Assembly: GCA_028023455.1 (NCBI GenBank)
Contig: JAQFVV010000986.1
Location: forward strand, 62,001 to 126,000
Length of the DNA stretch: 64,000 nucleotides
Direction of reading: 5' to 3'
Source: Epiperipatus broadwayi
Lineage: Eukaryota; Onychophora; Udeonychophora; Euonychophora; Peripatidae
In this document: positions 1 through 14,312 of the stretch, in pieces
Layout: each line of letters starts with the position of its first letter
Position numbering within the stretch: position 1 is the first letter of the stretch
Notes under the pieces: generated by a model
What the model was told of the DNA's origin: nothing
What the model saw: only the letters and a program-made list of their open reading frames with translations
The model's database searches: none
Position numbers and translations under genes: made by a program

Positions 1-144
1 GGAAAAAACACTCTTGTTATCTTCAATTGTTATTTTTTTGATATTAGATGTTACCGTATTATTATTTTATCTTTTATATTTTCTTGGCTTTTTATCAGAG
101 CTTTGTGTAGTTTGTTCCTTCCGTTAAACAGCAGGACTGCACAA

Positions 145-660
<516 letters not shown>

Positions 661-3590
661 GTATTTACAAAAATATCATTTTTTTCTATTCATGAATGAT
701 TGTCATTTTGGAATAGAAATTAACTGAGATACACTATAATGACATGTAATATAGATTCCAAAATCATGTTAAAGCAAATAATAAGTTCAAAATAAAGTTT
801 TAATTACTATGATTTCATGTAGTAATTTGTGTGGCTTAAAAATTGCACAGACGTATGGCTCATGAAATAATTTATTAATAATTTTAGCTATTTATATTGT
901 AACCAGTTGGCTTACATAGAATACACTAATATAGTGTGTGCACATAAATATATATATATATATATAATAAAGGAAAAGTAGAAATAAACACAGGATAAAT
1001 TTTTGTAGATTTTTTTTTATATTTTCTAAAATAAAATAATAATAATTAAAGGGTTAAATAACTCTGGGTTTAAAGTATAATTTCATTATGAAATTAATAT
1101 TTTAAAAAGGTCTGAATAAATATAAATATTGTATTATTATTCTGATTGTGAAATGTAAAAACACAATACTTGTTTTTAAATTTTTTTTTAATTAATTAAA
1201 CAAAGTTTTTATCTATTAGAAATCCCCTATGTAAAAACATGTATATGTTTTCAAAGGAATTAGTGAGATAAAAATAGAAACTGTTTTTAATCAAGGTGTT
1301 GTATCACCTTAGATGAGTCTATAAAAGGGCTAATAACAGGATTAGCTCTAGTTTTGAATAATAATTTTTGTAAGAAAGGTCAGCTGTATAGTTGGTTGCA
1401 ATAATTTACTGCAACTTGATAAAGTGCAGCAGTTGGTTTTAGCTAACCAGAGAGTTTGCAGAAAAGCTACCATGATCTAATGTTGCTGAAGGCAGGAGCT
1501 GCTACTATTTTCCTTCACAGGAGTTTTGGTTTTGAAGCTGGGTCACTTCTGAATCAATAGCCTGAAAAGAAAATGAGGACAAAATAGCTAGCAGAGTTAT
1601 ATAAAGCTCCTATGAAGATCTAAGGGAGTACAATCCAGTAGCTGCATTATAGTTTACTGCAGAGATTTGATTCATGAAGCCAGAGTCACTTCAAATGGAT
1701 CAACTAGCTGCTTAAATATGTTCTAGAAGTCAGACTGACAATTGCTTGGACTACAAAAGAAATCTCATGGTATGCCAACAAATTCCCGGAATTATATACT
1801 TTTACCTGATGATGACAATCACTAAAACCAAACTCATCAAGAAAAATCTTCCAGCTTGCTGAAGAATTAATTACACTATGCTGCGTCAGATAAAGGCAAA
1901 GAAACACGGATAAACATATGGTGAGTAGCATTATATATGATAAGGAAGTTTTAAACAATTTCCTTAGTAAAATGACATTTTTATAACTGATCAGAAATAT
2001 ATAAAACGATATTAGTTTAAAATCGTTTATTAAAGAAAAAAAAACTACAAAGAAAGTTATAATTAATAATCAAGAAAAAGATTTCCAAAAATCTTTTAGA
2101 CTAAAAAAAAAAAAGGACATTTTAAATCAATTAACTGTCAAAAATTTGATAGTTCTTATTTTAAAGAAAAAGATTATATTCAGCAAAGAGAATTAAATTG
2201 CGAGAATAATCTGTAATAATTTTATTGTGATAAATTCTAATGTTATGTAGATAAATTAATGTTTCGCACGTCTGTGCAAATTATATATACGTGTTTCAGT
2301 AAACCTAGTATGTAAAATGTATTTCATTTAACTGAAACTTCAATCATTTATTGTATTGTATATAATTTAAGATTTTGATAATTAATTTGTAACAAGTCAA
2401 ATAGGTTATTTCACGCACACACATGTATATGTGCGTATGTTGTCAATTATAACACATATGTAAATTTTAATCATTTTTTTAAATAATTATTTTATGTTTA
2501 ATTGAAATGTATTCCTTGTGTATTATAAAACGCATGTCTGTGTACGGATATATATATATATATATGCGTTTATAGAAACTAATTAAGAAATACTGTTAGT
2601 GTAATAATTTGAATTTTGTAGTAATCTTGTAAATTAGTGTAATGACTTTTATTACTGTATACTTTTCAAAATCAGAACCCTTATAAGACCTTAATCATTT
2701 ATTTTTTTTGTTATTAATAAACTTGTATTTAATTATTAAAATTGTATTCCATCATCTCTTGTTCACATACAGTAATAGAGCCCATGTTTTCTGAGCTAGA
2801 TTTCAGACACAGATAAATGGGGATGTGTTTAGTGCTTTGGACATCCAGAGATGATCAATCATCATCCTGGTTGGCGCAAAAGAGGATACTCTTTAAAGCC
2901 GACAAACTATTATTTTATATTTTACTTTGGTCTTATTAAAAATTTAAGTTTATAGTTGGCCAGTACATTAATGGTACTAAGTGGCCAGAGCATTGATGAT
3001 GCTCAGCATGTTTTAAATGTCCCAGCATTATTGTTTAGATTTTTTGATTCTTATGTATTTTAATGGATGAGCACATAAGTGGTGCACCTAAGTTATGTTG
3101 AAATAATTGCCCAAGCTGGCAAAGGATCAATAGTTAGCCTGGTCTACAGAAGACCCATTTCCAATCCAGTCACAAGGTTGACTGTTGATTTATATTATTT
3201 ATGGTTTAAATCCAGCCACAAGATGGATTGTTGATTTTATTCTGATTTATTGTACTAATTTGTTTATTCCCATCAATGATGATGATGATGGATGGTTATT
3301 TCTCTTGAGTACTCATACTTACTTTTATTTATAATGCTGGTTGATGATTAATTAGTATAGTTGCTCTTCTGAGTTAACTGGCTGATCTCTCAATGTTCAC
3401 AGAGATTCTTTAATCTCATACTCTTGTATTTTTATAATCTCATACTCTCATAAATATATATTACTTATGGATAATTTTTCAAATTATTGAGATTTGTATT
3501 TCATTAAATGGACTGGGAGTGATGATGATTTTGCCATCACCCAGTTTCATTCATTTTTCACATCTCACCTATCCCCCCATCCCGTTACAA
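661..3590. other. AT-rich stretch with no recognisable gene
   Basis: No coding sequence, RNA gene or transposon protein is recognised. It holds short (TA)n runs near 949 and 2548 and a diverged direct repeat of about 31 bp at 3164-3194 and 3209-3239 (CCAGTCACAAGG versus CCAGCCACAAGA). An 84-codon minus-strand ORF at 1704-1958 has no family features and is not called. Confidence 0.6.
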
Positions 3591-3667
3591 TATATATATA
3601 TATAGTTTTCAACCAGTAATATATATATCCCGTTACAATATATATATATATAGTTTTCAACCAGTAA
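3591..3667. repeat. 38-bp tandem duplication containing GTTACAA-(TA)n
   Basis: Two identical units begin at 3591 and 3629. Each starts CCCGTTACAA, runs through (TA)n and ends TTTTCAACCAGTAA. The second unit merges into the hairpin that follows. GTTACAA against (TA)n is the same junction seen at other element ends in this window. Confidence 0.9.
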
Positions 3668-3756
3668 CTACCTAAACATTCACAGTAAATACAGCAGTTA
3701 GAAATATTGGTTGCTATATTTACTGCGAATGTTTAGGTGGTTACTGGTTGGAAACT
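3652..3756. repeat. MITE-like hairpin, about 45-bp arms
   Basis: Left arm 3652-3696 (AGTTTTCAACCAGTAACTAC...) is a close inverted copy of right arm 3711-3756 (...GTTACTGGTTGGAAACT), with a spacer of about 15 bp and a few mismatches. No coding capacity. This is most likely a small non-autonomous inverted-repeat element; its family is not recognised. Confidence 0.8.
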
Positions 3757-4172
3757 AATTACATCATTATCCCAGATTAGCTTTAGGCACTATTTCGCTT
3801 ATTATTTCTAAATATATATATATTATTTAAGTGGTATTTCTCAGTCAAAATTAAAACTGTCAAATACTTAGTTGTTTCAAAATAAATTTCAAAAAGAGTT
3901 TTAGATTTTTCTAAGGAATAAATTATGAAAAAGAATTTAAATTATTAATATATGCCATTACAAATGATAATTTAGTCTTCTTTTATATATTATTCAGCAT
4001 CAGAATTCCATCCTTGTAAAAAACTTGCTTCTTTAAAAGATTACTCCTCACATGTTGATGTACCTTGTAATTTTTCTCAAAAAATTTGTCCAGATAATTA
4101 TATTTGCGTTTTGGACTTCTCACGTTCTCCTGCTGTCTGCTGCCGAAAATAAATAGTCCTTTCTAAAACAGG

Positions 4173-4735
<563 letters not shown>

Positions 4736-7700
4736 GGTAAATGAAGTACTTCCATTAATATTTAAATCATTATTCAAAATTAAATTACAAATCCAGTATC
4801 AACGATTTTCGTGTCAATGCAGATTTCTCAAAACAGACTTTTGAAAAAATCTGAAATGCCTTGGTAGAGAAATCATTAGTACTATATATAATTGATTTGT
4901 AATTTTATTTTGGATAATAATTTAATTGTGAATGAGTGTTCTTAGTTTATTTTTTTTTATTAAATGTTAAGTATTCATATACACACATATATAAGTTTTG
5001 AAGAAGATAGATTGAACAAATAACACTAAAAATGTTAAAGACAGTAATATTTATTTATTTGTTTATTATACTTAATTTTTATTTTTTGGAATTTGATATC
5101 TTTCTAACTGTCTAGGTATTAATCTTTACATCCTTGTATCCATCCACGCATCTATGTATAAAAATATAATTGAAATCGAATGCATTTCAAATGAAAATAC
5201 GTGGTAAACAATTATGCACATTTGTTTCATTTTTAATTTTTCTGACAGTGGTATTTGGAATTGCTTTTTGACGGGCTATGAAATAGAGATAATGTTTTAT
5301 ATTTATAGTATGCTGATGATTGTGCATTTTTTAATTCAAAAGACGATTTATAGTAAGTATCTAATGTTTTGAAACTCACATATAACGACAATGGTTTACT
5401 AATGTTAAAAAACTTGAGTTTTTTTACCGGTCTATGACAGGGAATTGTCATTAGCAACATTTAGCTTAAATAGTTTTCAATTTGTGATTTTAAACCAGTT
5501 TAAACATCTTATAGTTTAAAATGGAAAAAATGAATTTAAATATTGAAGTACAACTGATATATCAAAGTAAAAAGTTAAAAGATAGGAAATTTCATCACAA
5601 GTAAGTAACTACTGTAATTAAGTTAACTATTTATAAAGCTGTCATTTTGCTTCATTTATTTCATGGGATTAACTTAGAAATGCTGCCGGTCTAATACAAA
5701 ATAATTAAATAAATTTTATCTAAGAATTGTCAGTAAATATTAAAAATATAATGGCAAGATCATAAAAGCAATCAATATATTGTTCAATTTGGTAAGTGTT
5801 AGGCTATATATTCCATTATTATAAATTCATCCCTTGTTGTACTGGATATGTAAAAAAAAAAGAACAATGTAAGATTTCTTAAAACAATGTTTTATAATGA
5901 GATTGAAAATGGTTTGTGTAAAAAAAGTGACACTCTTTACTTCATAAAAATTATTTCAAAGATATTCTGCAGAAGTTCTTTATAAATTGTTTCCATTAAT
6001 AAGATATGGCACACTATAGGATATATTGGAGAGTTACAATTAGATATGGTATTGAGGTATTTCAGAAAGAAATGTTTTCTTTTGAATAAATACAAAATAA
6101 ATATTTTAAAATATCAAATCAACAACAAAAAATGGACTTTAATGTTTGTATTTCTGTCTAACATATTGGTTTATATAGTGAACCAGATTGATATCCGATT
6201 CAAGGGTTTTTCTGCCAAAATTAAAAACTTTTAATCTTGTTAAATGTCTAATGTTAAAAAAAATTTTTTTTTAATTATTTAAAAACAGTAGTGTGTTAAA
6301 ACACATACTCGTTATATTTAAAATAGGTCATTTCAGTTTTATAGAAATTGATTTTAAAATAGTTTACTTTCACTGCTTGTTTTTACTTTTTTTTTTAGAT
6401 CAATTTGATTAAAAACAAGCAGGTTTGTTTATTATATTCCTGTCTCTTTTATCATTTCTACTCATTCTAAAAGTGGAGATTTAATTTTGTGTTGTTTTTG
6501 TTTAAAATAATCCCTGGTTAGAATTCTTAAATTAGATTGAGTGGGAGATTAAGATTTGCCCTGCCCTTAGGCATAGACTAGGACAACAGGAAAGGTTTTC
6601 ATGGAAAATGTAGCCTGGTATAAATGAACCTGCAAATTTTGGGAGAAGAGTTTTGGTTTTTGCTTTTATTCTTGACTAACAAGCTGCTTCAAAGTGAGAG
6701 ATTCAGTATTCCGTACACACTTTGATTATGGCCTGCAGAGACTGATATTGTTTTGGATAGCAGTTCGGACATTTAATTCTTTCTAAAAACTGGTAATTAT
6801 AGACTTTATTGCTTTACAAGATGTACAAATCTATTGCTCTGAGTGTTGCCATCATCAAGATGCCCTGCTAACTTAAACAAAGGATGAATCCCTCTTCCAA
6901 ATCTCCTTCAATCATGCTATGAATGTCTAAAATAAACAGGATCCTGTGTTTTTATCTTGCCACTGCCAAAGGACCTGAAAAATGAACTAACATAAAAGTG
7001 CACACTCTATGTGAACATTGCTTTACCACAAGGTAAATACTTTTTCTTATTCTTGCCAGGGTAAATAATTAGCTTCTAATTAAATTTCCGCTGAATCTAA
7101 AAGAAGTGTGATATATAAAGGTTTACTTATTAGTTAATCTAACATTCATTATCTGTATTTACTTTGTCTAGTATTTATAGCATGTCTTGGAATCTTAGTT
7201 TTTAGATTCCAAGTTTGTTTTAAATATTTGTTTATCAGAGGGTGCATTGTGGGATTATATTTTATATTCCTAATATATCTAATCATTTCACTAACTATTG
7301 CTAAATGCTTTGGCAGTCTTTGTAATTTTTATTTACTCACCTGCCCTTAGTTGTTATTGTAAAATAATTAATTTTAAACATGTTTAGTTTGCATTTTATG
7401 CAAATCGCAAATCTTTTTGCTGGTTATTTATCATCTTTATTGTTCTGGTTTTCTGAAAGCAGTGATTTCTTTTTAGATTATGTAAGATCTTAATCAAATA
7501 TTTTTTTGCTGTCTTGTATGTGAAATCAACCATGTTTGCTTTAGAAGTAGTATTACATGCAGAAGTCCTTCAGTATTATAAAGTCAGTAGTTAGAATCAA
7601 TTGTCCATGCTGGTTTCATTGATTTCCTACAAGACCATAACTGTTTAAATATCTCTGAATAAGGAAACTAGAGTTGCTGTTTTTTTGTAAGTTTATAAAT

Positions 7701-8328
7701 TGCCAGCAGGAAGATATTATCTTATCCATTTCTTTTATTTTTAGGTGAGAGAATTTTGGTGGCAAAGCATTTAATGTTTTCATGTTTGCCATACTCATGT
7801 GCACTCTCTGATAAATATGCGTATTCCAATCTAAGTCACTTTTGTATTTGTGGCTAGATTTCTTTATTCTATTGTACAACTTTTAATAAAATTTTCAAAT
7901 AGTTTAAATTTATTTGGCTGATGTTTGTCTTGGTATTTTTTATTTCTCAATTGTTTAAACAATACTTAAGATTTCTTGTTTCACCTTGAGTTTAGTTTGG
8001 CACATTCAGGTTCGTATATCCCATCCACCCTTAAAATAAATGTCTAGTTCTGATTTGCAGACTAGTGGCACCCTTGTGGTCAGTATTTCTAGAATTAGTT
8101 TTGCCATTACAATAGACATGGCAAAACTAATTTATAGCACAGTCATCAGGTGGCACCTAGAGGGATATTCACTGCTATATCGTTGTGCAAGTATTTTTCA
8201 ATTTTGGTATAAAAACTTTATTATTAGTGTTTTTGAAGATTGTGCAACTAAAGATAAATTATTTATCTTGCTTTGAAGTGAACTTTTTATTGATAATTAT
8301 AAAATTTTAAATTTAATTTCTGTCCAAC
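4736..8328. other. AT-rich stretch; no supported gene
   Basis: Nothing recognisable as coding. A 12-bp perfect stem (CTGCTTGTTTTT at 6373-6384 and its reverse complement at 6411-6422) forms a small hairpin. ORFs of 62-87 codons here (5233-5460 minus, 6046-6234 plus, 7616-7879 minus, 8040-8276 plus) lack any family motif. The last few hundred bases lie just upstream of the LINE ORF1 and may be its 5' untranslated region. Confidence 0.5.
8093..8132. repeat. Perfect 15-bp stem hairpin upstream of LINE ORF1
   Basis: AATTAGTTTTGCCAT (8093-8107) and ATGGCAAAACTAATT (8118-8132) are exact reverse complements around a 10-base loop. It lies about 200 bp before the ORF1 start, so it could be part of the LINE 5' region. 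Function unknown. Confidence 0.85.
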
Positions 8329-10515
8329 ATGGATGCTCAGTGTGTCAGCAAAAATTCTGACAAAACAAGCAAAGGTAAAAATCATACTACAATTCTCAAT
8401 GAAAAGGTGCATGTGCAGGCTCCAAATCCATCTAGTATTGTTCCAACTGACTCAAATGTAAATAAAAATGCACAGGAAGAAAACCCAAAGGGGAAAACTT
8501 ACATTAAAAGCAAAAAATCTGTTATTAGCAAAAATAATCATAAAACCAGGACATTAACCCCAAGTAAGTCATGGGAATATACATGCTAACAAAAAACAAA
8601 GTTGACAGTTTTGAAGATAGAGGTCTTATAAAGGTTACTTCAAAAAATCAGCAAGATCCAAACAGAAAATAAGGAAGCTATTCATCCTATTATAAAACCA
8701 AACTTATCTAAACTGCTAAATCCAAACTTACCTAAATTGCTAAATGGAAAAAAAAAATGTTAAAATTGGTTCAAGTGATAGCACTGAACCAGAAATGACT
8801 TATTTTAAGGCAAAACAAGATGATTTCAGCCAAAAACTGTGGGATATCAACAAGAAATGACTAAGACAGCCAATCTAAATAAAATTCTTGATGAATTAAA
8901 TAATAAAAAGCCAGAAAAACCATTAAAAAATTAAAAAGCATCAAATTGAAGTTAATTATATCACCAAACTTCACAAAAACAATGCAAAGTTAAAGAAATA
9001 CTACAGGCAGGTGATAAAGAGATTGATAGTGGACATCATAATCAGACTCAACACACAGCAATGGGAGAAAATACAGTGAAGGCTTCAGGGAAAAACATGA
9101 ACATCACTAATAATTATGTAGATACATCATATGCTAATAAGGTGAAAAATAGCCAAAGTGGTCCATATCAAACAGCTACTCATAGATTTAAAGCACCAGA
9201 ATAAAGTGAAGAACTAAATACAGGAAACAGTACCAATGCAGAAGACACAATATTTTAACTTCCAGATCTTGATGAGGTCTTTCTATTAGGTGAAAATGAG
9301 TCATCTATACTCAACTTATCACAGAAGAATGGAATGTTAAACCCAAAAGACTTTGACATGGTAAACTTTGAGTTTAACAAAAGAATTCCGGTAATCTTGT
9401 TTAATTCCTTTTCCAATTGTAAAAATGAGTGTTCATTAATATTATTGGCTACCAATAAAAATGCCAACTTTTTGAGTTTCCCACCGATGAGTTTTTCTTA
9501 CTAGTGAAGAAGTTGCACATGGATGATGCTGTGAAATGCATCTACCATCATCCAAATGAACACTGTTTTGTGGTTGAATTTCACAATGTCCTCCAGAAGG
9601 AGTTGTTCCAAAGAAAGCAAATGTTTTTGGAGATAAATTTCTAGTTAAGGTAGACTTGTCCTGAGCCAAAATGGTCCATGGTATTTGTTACATGAATTTT
9701 GGTGGACAGGGTCTGCAAAAGCTACTTGAGAAGTTTGAAACAATTATGTCATTTTAATAGCTGTCAGAATGTAGGGCAGGAATATAACTTCCATCAAATA
9801 CAGCAGCATTTTCCCTCAAATTAGCTCAAGGAGTCCTGCCTACAGAGTTGCCACCAGTACTGGAGGAAATGAAATGCCCTCTGTATTTATCTATTAGGGG
9901 CATAAAACCACAATGTTTTGCATGTGGAAACCACAACCATCTGGTCAGAACATATCCCAAAATGTTATGTCCCATCTGTAAAATGAGAAATACAAGAACA
10001 CACAAGTGTATGATGGAGGCAGCACATGAGAATACAGTGCAACAAATCAAGTATGGAAATTGACCAATTTGGCAGATCATCCAGGGTAGAAAGAAAGATG
10101 ATCAAACCATAAGAAGAATGGGCTATAAAGATCAGATAGCTCAAGAAATAAAAAAAAAACATTGATAGAATAAAGTCATACACCTTGCACATCCAAAGAT
10201 TTAACTGATAACAAGAATAAAACAGTCCTGATGAACAATGATCATGAGATGAGCCAAGTAATATCAGAGCAAGCTAAAATAATGTTCCTTCACATCCAAT
10301 CTGCAAGCTCACTGTCAGATTCAGATTCTATTAATAGTCTGGCAAGTCCCACTATGACCATACCCAAACCACAAAACATCAAATTTTACAAAAAGAAATA
10401 CAAAAGGGAGTCAAGGACTGTCACCTTAATTCCAACAACTGCAACAAAAGAGAAATGTGCTGGAATTAGTGAGCCAATAACATATGATTCAGAGGTGCCT
10501 GCTGGTGGTCGATAA
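8329..10515 (+). pseudogene. LINE ORF1 (Gag-like RNA-binding protein), disrupted
   Basis: Starts at ATG 8329 in a good context (AACATGG). The first open segment of 86 codons is Lys/Ser/Asn-rich. Reading then continues with stops and frame changes through a segment containing SYANKVK near 9128. A conserved core at about 9280-9710 includes RIPVILFNSF and, one frame over, a region ending FLVKVDL. Two zinc knuckles lie at 9914-10009, and an acidic, Ser-rich tail ends at 10515. By family, such proteins coat the element RNA and act as a nucleic-acid chaperone. The core aligns with the second copy at 29422-31050, which supports a real protein ancestry. The product here would not be functional. Confidence 0.8.
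9914..10009 (+). other. Tandem CCHC zinc knuckles of LINE ORF1
   Basis: Within an open segment at 9848-10063 the first knuckle reads C-x2-C-x4-H-x4-Y: CFACGNHNHLVRTY, the last Cys being replaced by Tyr. It is followed by C-x2-C and a closing H-K-C (THKC). The expected pattern is C-x2-C-x4-H-x4-C. Such knuckles bind single-stranded RNA or DNA. The Cys to Tyr change is another sign of decay. Confidence 0.75.
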
Positions 10516-11772
10516 CCAACTAGGCACAATATTACATCTAGATTTTCAGCTTAAATGGGAGAACTTGTCAGGTTCCAGTGAGCACACTGTCACACTGGAT
10601 AACCTCCTTTTTGATTAACATGTTAGTCTCTGCCACATGATTATTATATATGTCATTGAACATCGGAAGTTTAAATTTAGGGGTTTAAATTTTATAGCAA
10701 GGCTATTTGCCCTTAAAAGATGGCTAGATCAATCTCGCCTGGACATACTTGCCTAGGTGAGACAAAGCTGCATTGGAACTCTAAAAACAAGATCAATGAC
10801 ACCCTCAGCCAATTCAGAGTCTTGCAATATTTACCTGGAGACACTGCCCAGTCAGGTGTAGCAATTCTAATCAACAAAAAACTAAAAATAAATAGTACCA
10901 GGACACTCCTCATGGATAATGAACTAATTGTCACAGAAATAACCATCAGAAAATTCATCCTGATTCTAGCTATGTTTACTTAAGAAGAGGCTCCAAAGCA
11001 GCAATGACATTAATTATGAAAATCCATTCCATTGTGGCATCAACAGTGTCACCAATCATATTGTTTGGTGACTTCAACATGGCCTACAGTAAATTCACAC
11101 TTAAATTCTTGCACTTGATCAATCATGTGCTGCTGAGTGGGGAGGAATGCTTCCCAGAAAATTTCTATTCCTTCTACACTCAGCAGTATCACTCACTTAT
11201 AGATTTGATGTTCTATAGTTCAGAACTTCATCATTTTCTACATGCTTCATTCCAATTGGTACCTTATTCTGTTTTGCCATGTTGATATCACTCAACCTAG
11301 ACCCAGTGCCTTTATCTATGCTTCAACGGTGTAGAACCATCAGAATATTAAACAAAGCCAACACCTGAGTGGTCTAATCAACAACTTCACTGTATGCACC
11401 AAGAGTCTGATCAGGCTAATCATGAAATTGCACACATTAGGCTACCAGGTTGCTCAGCTCTCAGCCACAGAAGCTAGTGTCAGGGAGATCATGATCTAAA
11501 GGTCAATATAGAGAAAGACGGAGGGTGCTAGCACAATACATAGCAGTAAAGAAGGCCAAAGTGCATCTGGAAGTGCAGGGCAACTGGACACAAAGTTATC
11601 TCTGGTGGTAACTTGGTGCCAGGAAGAGACCCACAATGCTCCATGATCAGGATAAACAAATACAGTTACTCAGGAGAAGCAATGTTAGAAAAAAATGACA
11701 TGCATTTTAAGGATAAGCTGCAAAGTGAGCCATTCAGCATAGGAGATTTCTGATGGGAGGAAGAGGAGATGG

Positions 11773-12609
11773 GTGATCATGGAATATGGCAAGATCTCAT
11801 GCAGAAGCTTTTGGATTACCCTGAAAAACACATTCTGGCCTGCATATGATCCCAAGGTTTGTCTTGGTCCACCTATGCAAGTCACTGCACTTGTGAAACA
11901 GTGGCTAATTGGTGTACTGGCAGGGAAGTACCAGCCTATCCCTGACCTATATCTGATTGCCCGTGTGCCCTTCCTCAAAAAACAATCAAACTTGCCTGAT
12001 TTTTCAAACTTGCATCCAATCTCTATGACATCATTTTTTATTAAAGCTGTTGAAACAATAATGAAAGACAAGATTCAGCAGCAGCTGCTTGAAAAGATTT
12101 CCAGGCATCAATTTACCCACAAAGGTCATCACATTGGAGATGCTGTTCACAAGTTCATGGTAACACTCGATTACATTAGGTAGAAAAGAAAATCATTACC
12201 AGTGGTTGTCCAGTTGGACTTGGCAGCAGCCCTAGACTCTGTGGTGCCAACTCAACTCTTCACAATCCTCAGGTGCTATGGAGTTCCATTGGTTTATTAT
12301 TTTGATGGCTCTCTTGCCCCTGGATTCCAGCCACACAGCTCCATACCACATTGGTCACTGCTAAGCACCCTATGCTTCATAACATATATTGACCCCTTCT
12401 TGAAACAAGTAGAGAAAAGGCTGCCTGGAGTATTTGTCCCAGTGCTGGGGGAGGTGATTCACCATATATCATATGTAGATGATGTAACCATCATTCTCCC
12501 ATCTGTGAAGCATCTTCCCCAGCTAGTGTCCAATCAAGTACCATCTGAAAATGAATCCAGCAAAAACAGCAGTCTTGAAGGCTTGCAATGGCAAAACTAT
12601 TACATCTAA
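11773..12609 (+). pseudogene. Reverse transcriptase core of the LINE
   Basis: Two consecutive open segments in neighbouring frames, 11773-12183 and 12202-12609, cover RT blocks from the fingers to the YxDD active site. Visible residues: SNLHPISMTSFFIKAVETIM (blocks 1-2), LDLAAALDS (block A) and YVDDVTII (block C). Block B is poorly kept, reading WSLLSTLCFITYIDPF where a G-x-P-Q-G-like sequence is usual. The gap at 12181-12202 contains an in-frame TAG. Confidence 0.85.
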
Positions 12610-13347
12610 CTTCACTGGCACACCCTAAAATTTTCTGGGGATGCCAGAGGTGATGTCATGGTCAGCAATGAGACATCAGAATCCATGTTACTAGAGAAGA
12701 CCAGAAAGGTGGCCGGCACCTTATCCTCAATCTCCCTGGCACTTCCTGGCAAGGTGACACTGTTGAATATGTTGGTTTCCACTAGAATTGCATATTATTG
12801 ACCATTTATCGGGCTGATCAAGACCTTCCAAAATAAAATAGGGTCTCAGTGTACAAAAGTGTTATGGAATTCATCACCTGGTAGAATTTCTTGTATAAGC
12901 CTCAACAGAATGAGAAAACCCAAAGAATTAAATGGTCTTGGTCTGCATGACATCCAGGTGCTATTCATGCAGAAGACAATAGCTATTCTGAGGGTAACTA
13001 AAGATCTAGAAGGTAGGAACCAACATTCCCCTTCAGTTGAATCCACCATTACCCTGCTGCCTTACAAGAACAGGTGGTTAACAGAAATGGAGGATCACGT
13101 GTCACGGCTCATATCTGGCAAAAAAATTTTTAATACAAAGATTAAGTACTGGGATGCATACAAACTTATGCATCCCAGTCAGCAGAGTAACCAAGTCAGA
13201 CTAGAATCAACCTTAAAGTTATTGATAAAAAATCCAAATACTGGTCATTGGACATCAGGCTAGTAAATTTCATTGTCAAATTCAGACTGTCTTCCATCAA
13301 ACTAATTCTTCATAGATCATAGGGGATTTAAGAGCATTTCTCCCACC

Positions 13348-13401
13348 TGCCCATTATGCAACCAGGAGGAGAAGGATATTGATCATCTTATTTCCCATTG
13401 C
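13348..13401 (+). other. C-terminal CCHC motif of LINE ORF2
   Basis: Translation gives CPLCNQEEKDIDHLISHC, i.e. C-x2-C-x8-H-x4-C. This zinc motif is typical of the carboxyl end of ORF2 in many non-LTR elements. It lies about 700 bp before the TAA tail, as expected if that is the element's 3' end. Confidence 0.75.
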
Positions 13402-14061
13402 TCAAAACTCAGAGACATGGAGATAAAATTGAGATCTAGTATTACATCAGGATGCTCTCAGACACTGGACATCAGTAGGGCACTGAGAACTGGGGAATTT
13501 TCTATAATCTGAATGGTGATCATGATTCTCTTTGCAAAGTGGTGGACCAGGTGTCACAGTGATTTTGAGACAACTTGGCAAACCCATGGCTTGTCTTCAA
13601 GAAACACCATTGCTGTCTGAAAACCAGAGACTATCTTATAACATTCCATAGACTGTATGTAGACATGTGAGAACAAATCGCTCTGGATGAGCTGACAATC
13701 AAACCTCTTAAACCTGACATCTAAATATTAAAAATGATTTGTCAATTGAAACTAGAAGAGACAAGAAAGAAGAGGAACAAAGATAGAAAAAAGGATGACA
13801 AAAAGAATAAGGAAAAGAGGAAAGAACAAAGATAATAGAAAACAGATAACATCTACTACCAAATGAAAAATGGCTGCTTGATTTGACATGGTGTAACCAA
13901 AGACCAAGATGTAACATAAAACTGCACAAGATAAAAGAGAGATGTAAATTCAAGTTGGAACTTAATCAATGTATACAAAGACTAAAACAAATGTAAATGA
14001 ATAGAGCAGTAATTTAATGCAATCTGTATTCAAATAATTATTTCCTTAATAATAATAATAA

Positions 14062-14311
14062 AAAAATCTAATTTCTAGGACATATATTTTTTCTCTCTCT
14101 TTTGTTCTCTCTTTTTTCTTACTTTATTAACTTGAAATTAGTATATCCATTCTCATTTGTCATTGTTATTTGTTATTATTATACAATATTGATTTTCCTT
14201 TTGTTTGAATTTGTAATTTAAATTTACATAGTTATTTCTTCTACATAGGGAAATACTTTTTTCTTTTTATAAGCTAAAACTGAGGGCAGTTTTCATAAAG
14301 AAAGCTATGAT
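14062..14311. other. AT-rich spacer, nothing recognised
   Basis: T-rich sequence downstream of the LINE tail. No coding or repeat structure seen. Confidence 0.5.
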
Positions 14312-14312
14312 T

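Larger units (their letters stand above)
10651..13500 (+). pseudogene. LINE ORF2: endonuclease and reverse transcriptase, disrupted
   Basis: APE-type endonuclease motifs appear in order: LDILA followed, one frame over, by GETKL near 10735-10770; FGDFN at about 11061; SLIDLMF at about 11190. Reverse transcriptase motifs follow: PFLKK...NLPDFSNLHPIS (about 11970-12025), QFTHKGHH (about 12110), LDLAAALDS (about 12215, carrying the first catalytic Asp) and YVDDVTII (about 12473, the YxDD box). Stops at 12181 and 12607 and several frame changes break it. By family, the endonuclease nicks the target and the RT copies the RNA from the nick. The end is set loosely, shortly after the C-terminal zinc motif. 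Confidence 0.85.
8329..14061 (+). mobile_element. Degenerate non-LTR retrotransposon (LINE, I/R1/Jockey-type layout)
   Basis: The order on the plus strand is that of a two-ORF LINE. A Gag-like ORF1 ends in zinc knuckles (8329-10515). ORF2 has an APE-type endonuclease (about 10700-11290), a reverse transcriptase (about 11690-12610) and a C-terminal CCHC motif (13348-13401). A purine-rich 3' region follows, then a short (TAA)4 tail at 14047-14061. Many stops and frameshifts show it is dead. A TAA tail and a two-ORF layout with CCHC motifs fit the I/R1/Jockey group. I do not see an RNase H domain, though the decayed stretch 12610-13340 could hide one. The 5' end is uncertain and could lie upstream of the first ATG. 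Confidence 0.85.

Noticed and set aside
1704-1958. 84-codon minus-strand ORF with a hydrophobic start
   Set aside because: No family features, start context or upstream signals; expected by chance in 64 kb.
11685-12071. 128-codon minus-strand ORF
   Set aside because: Shadow of the reverse transcriptase on the plus strand.
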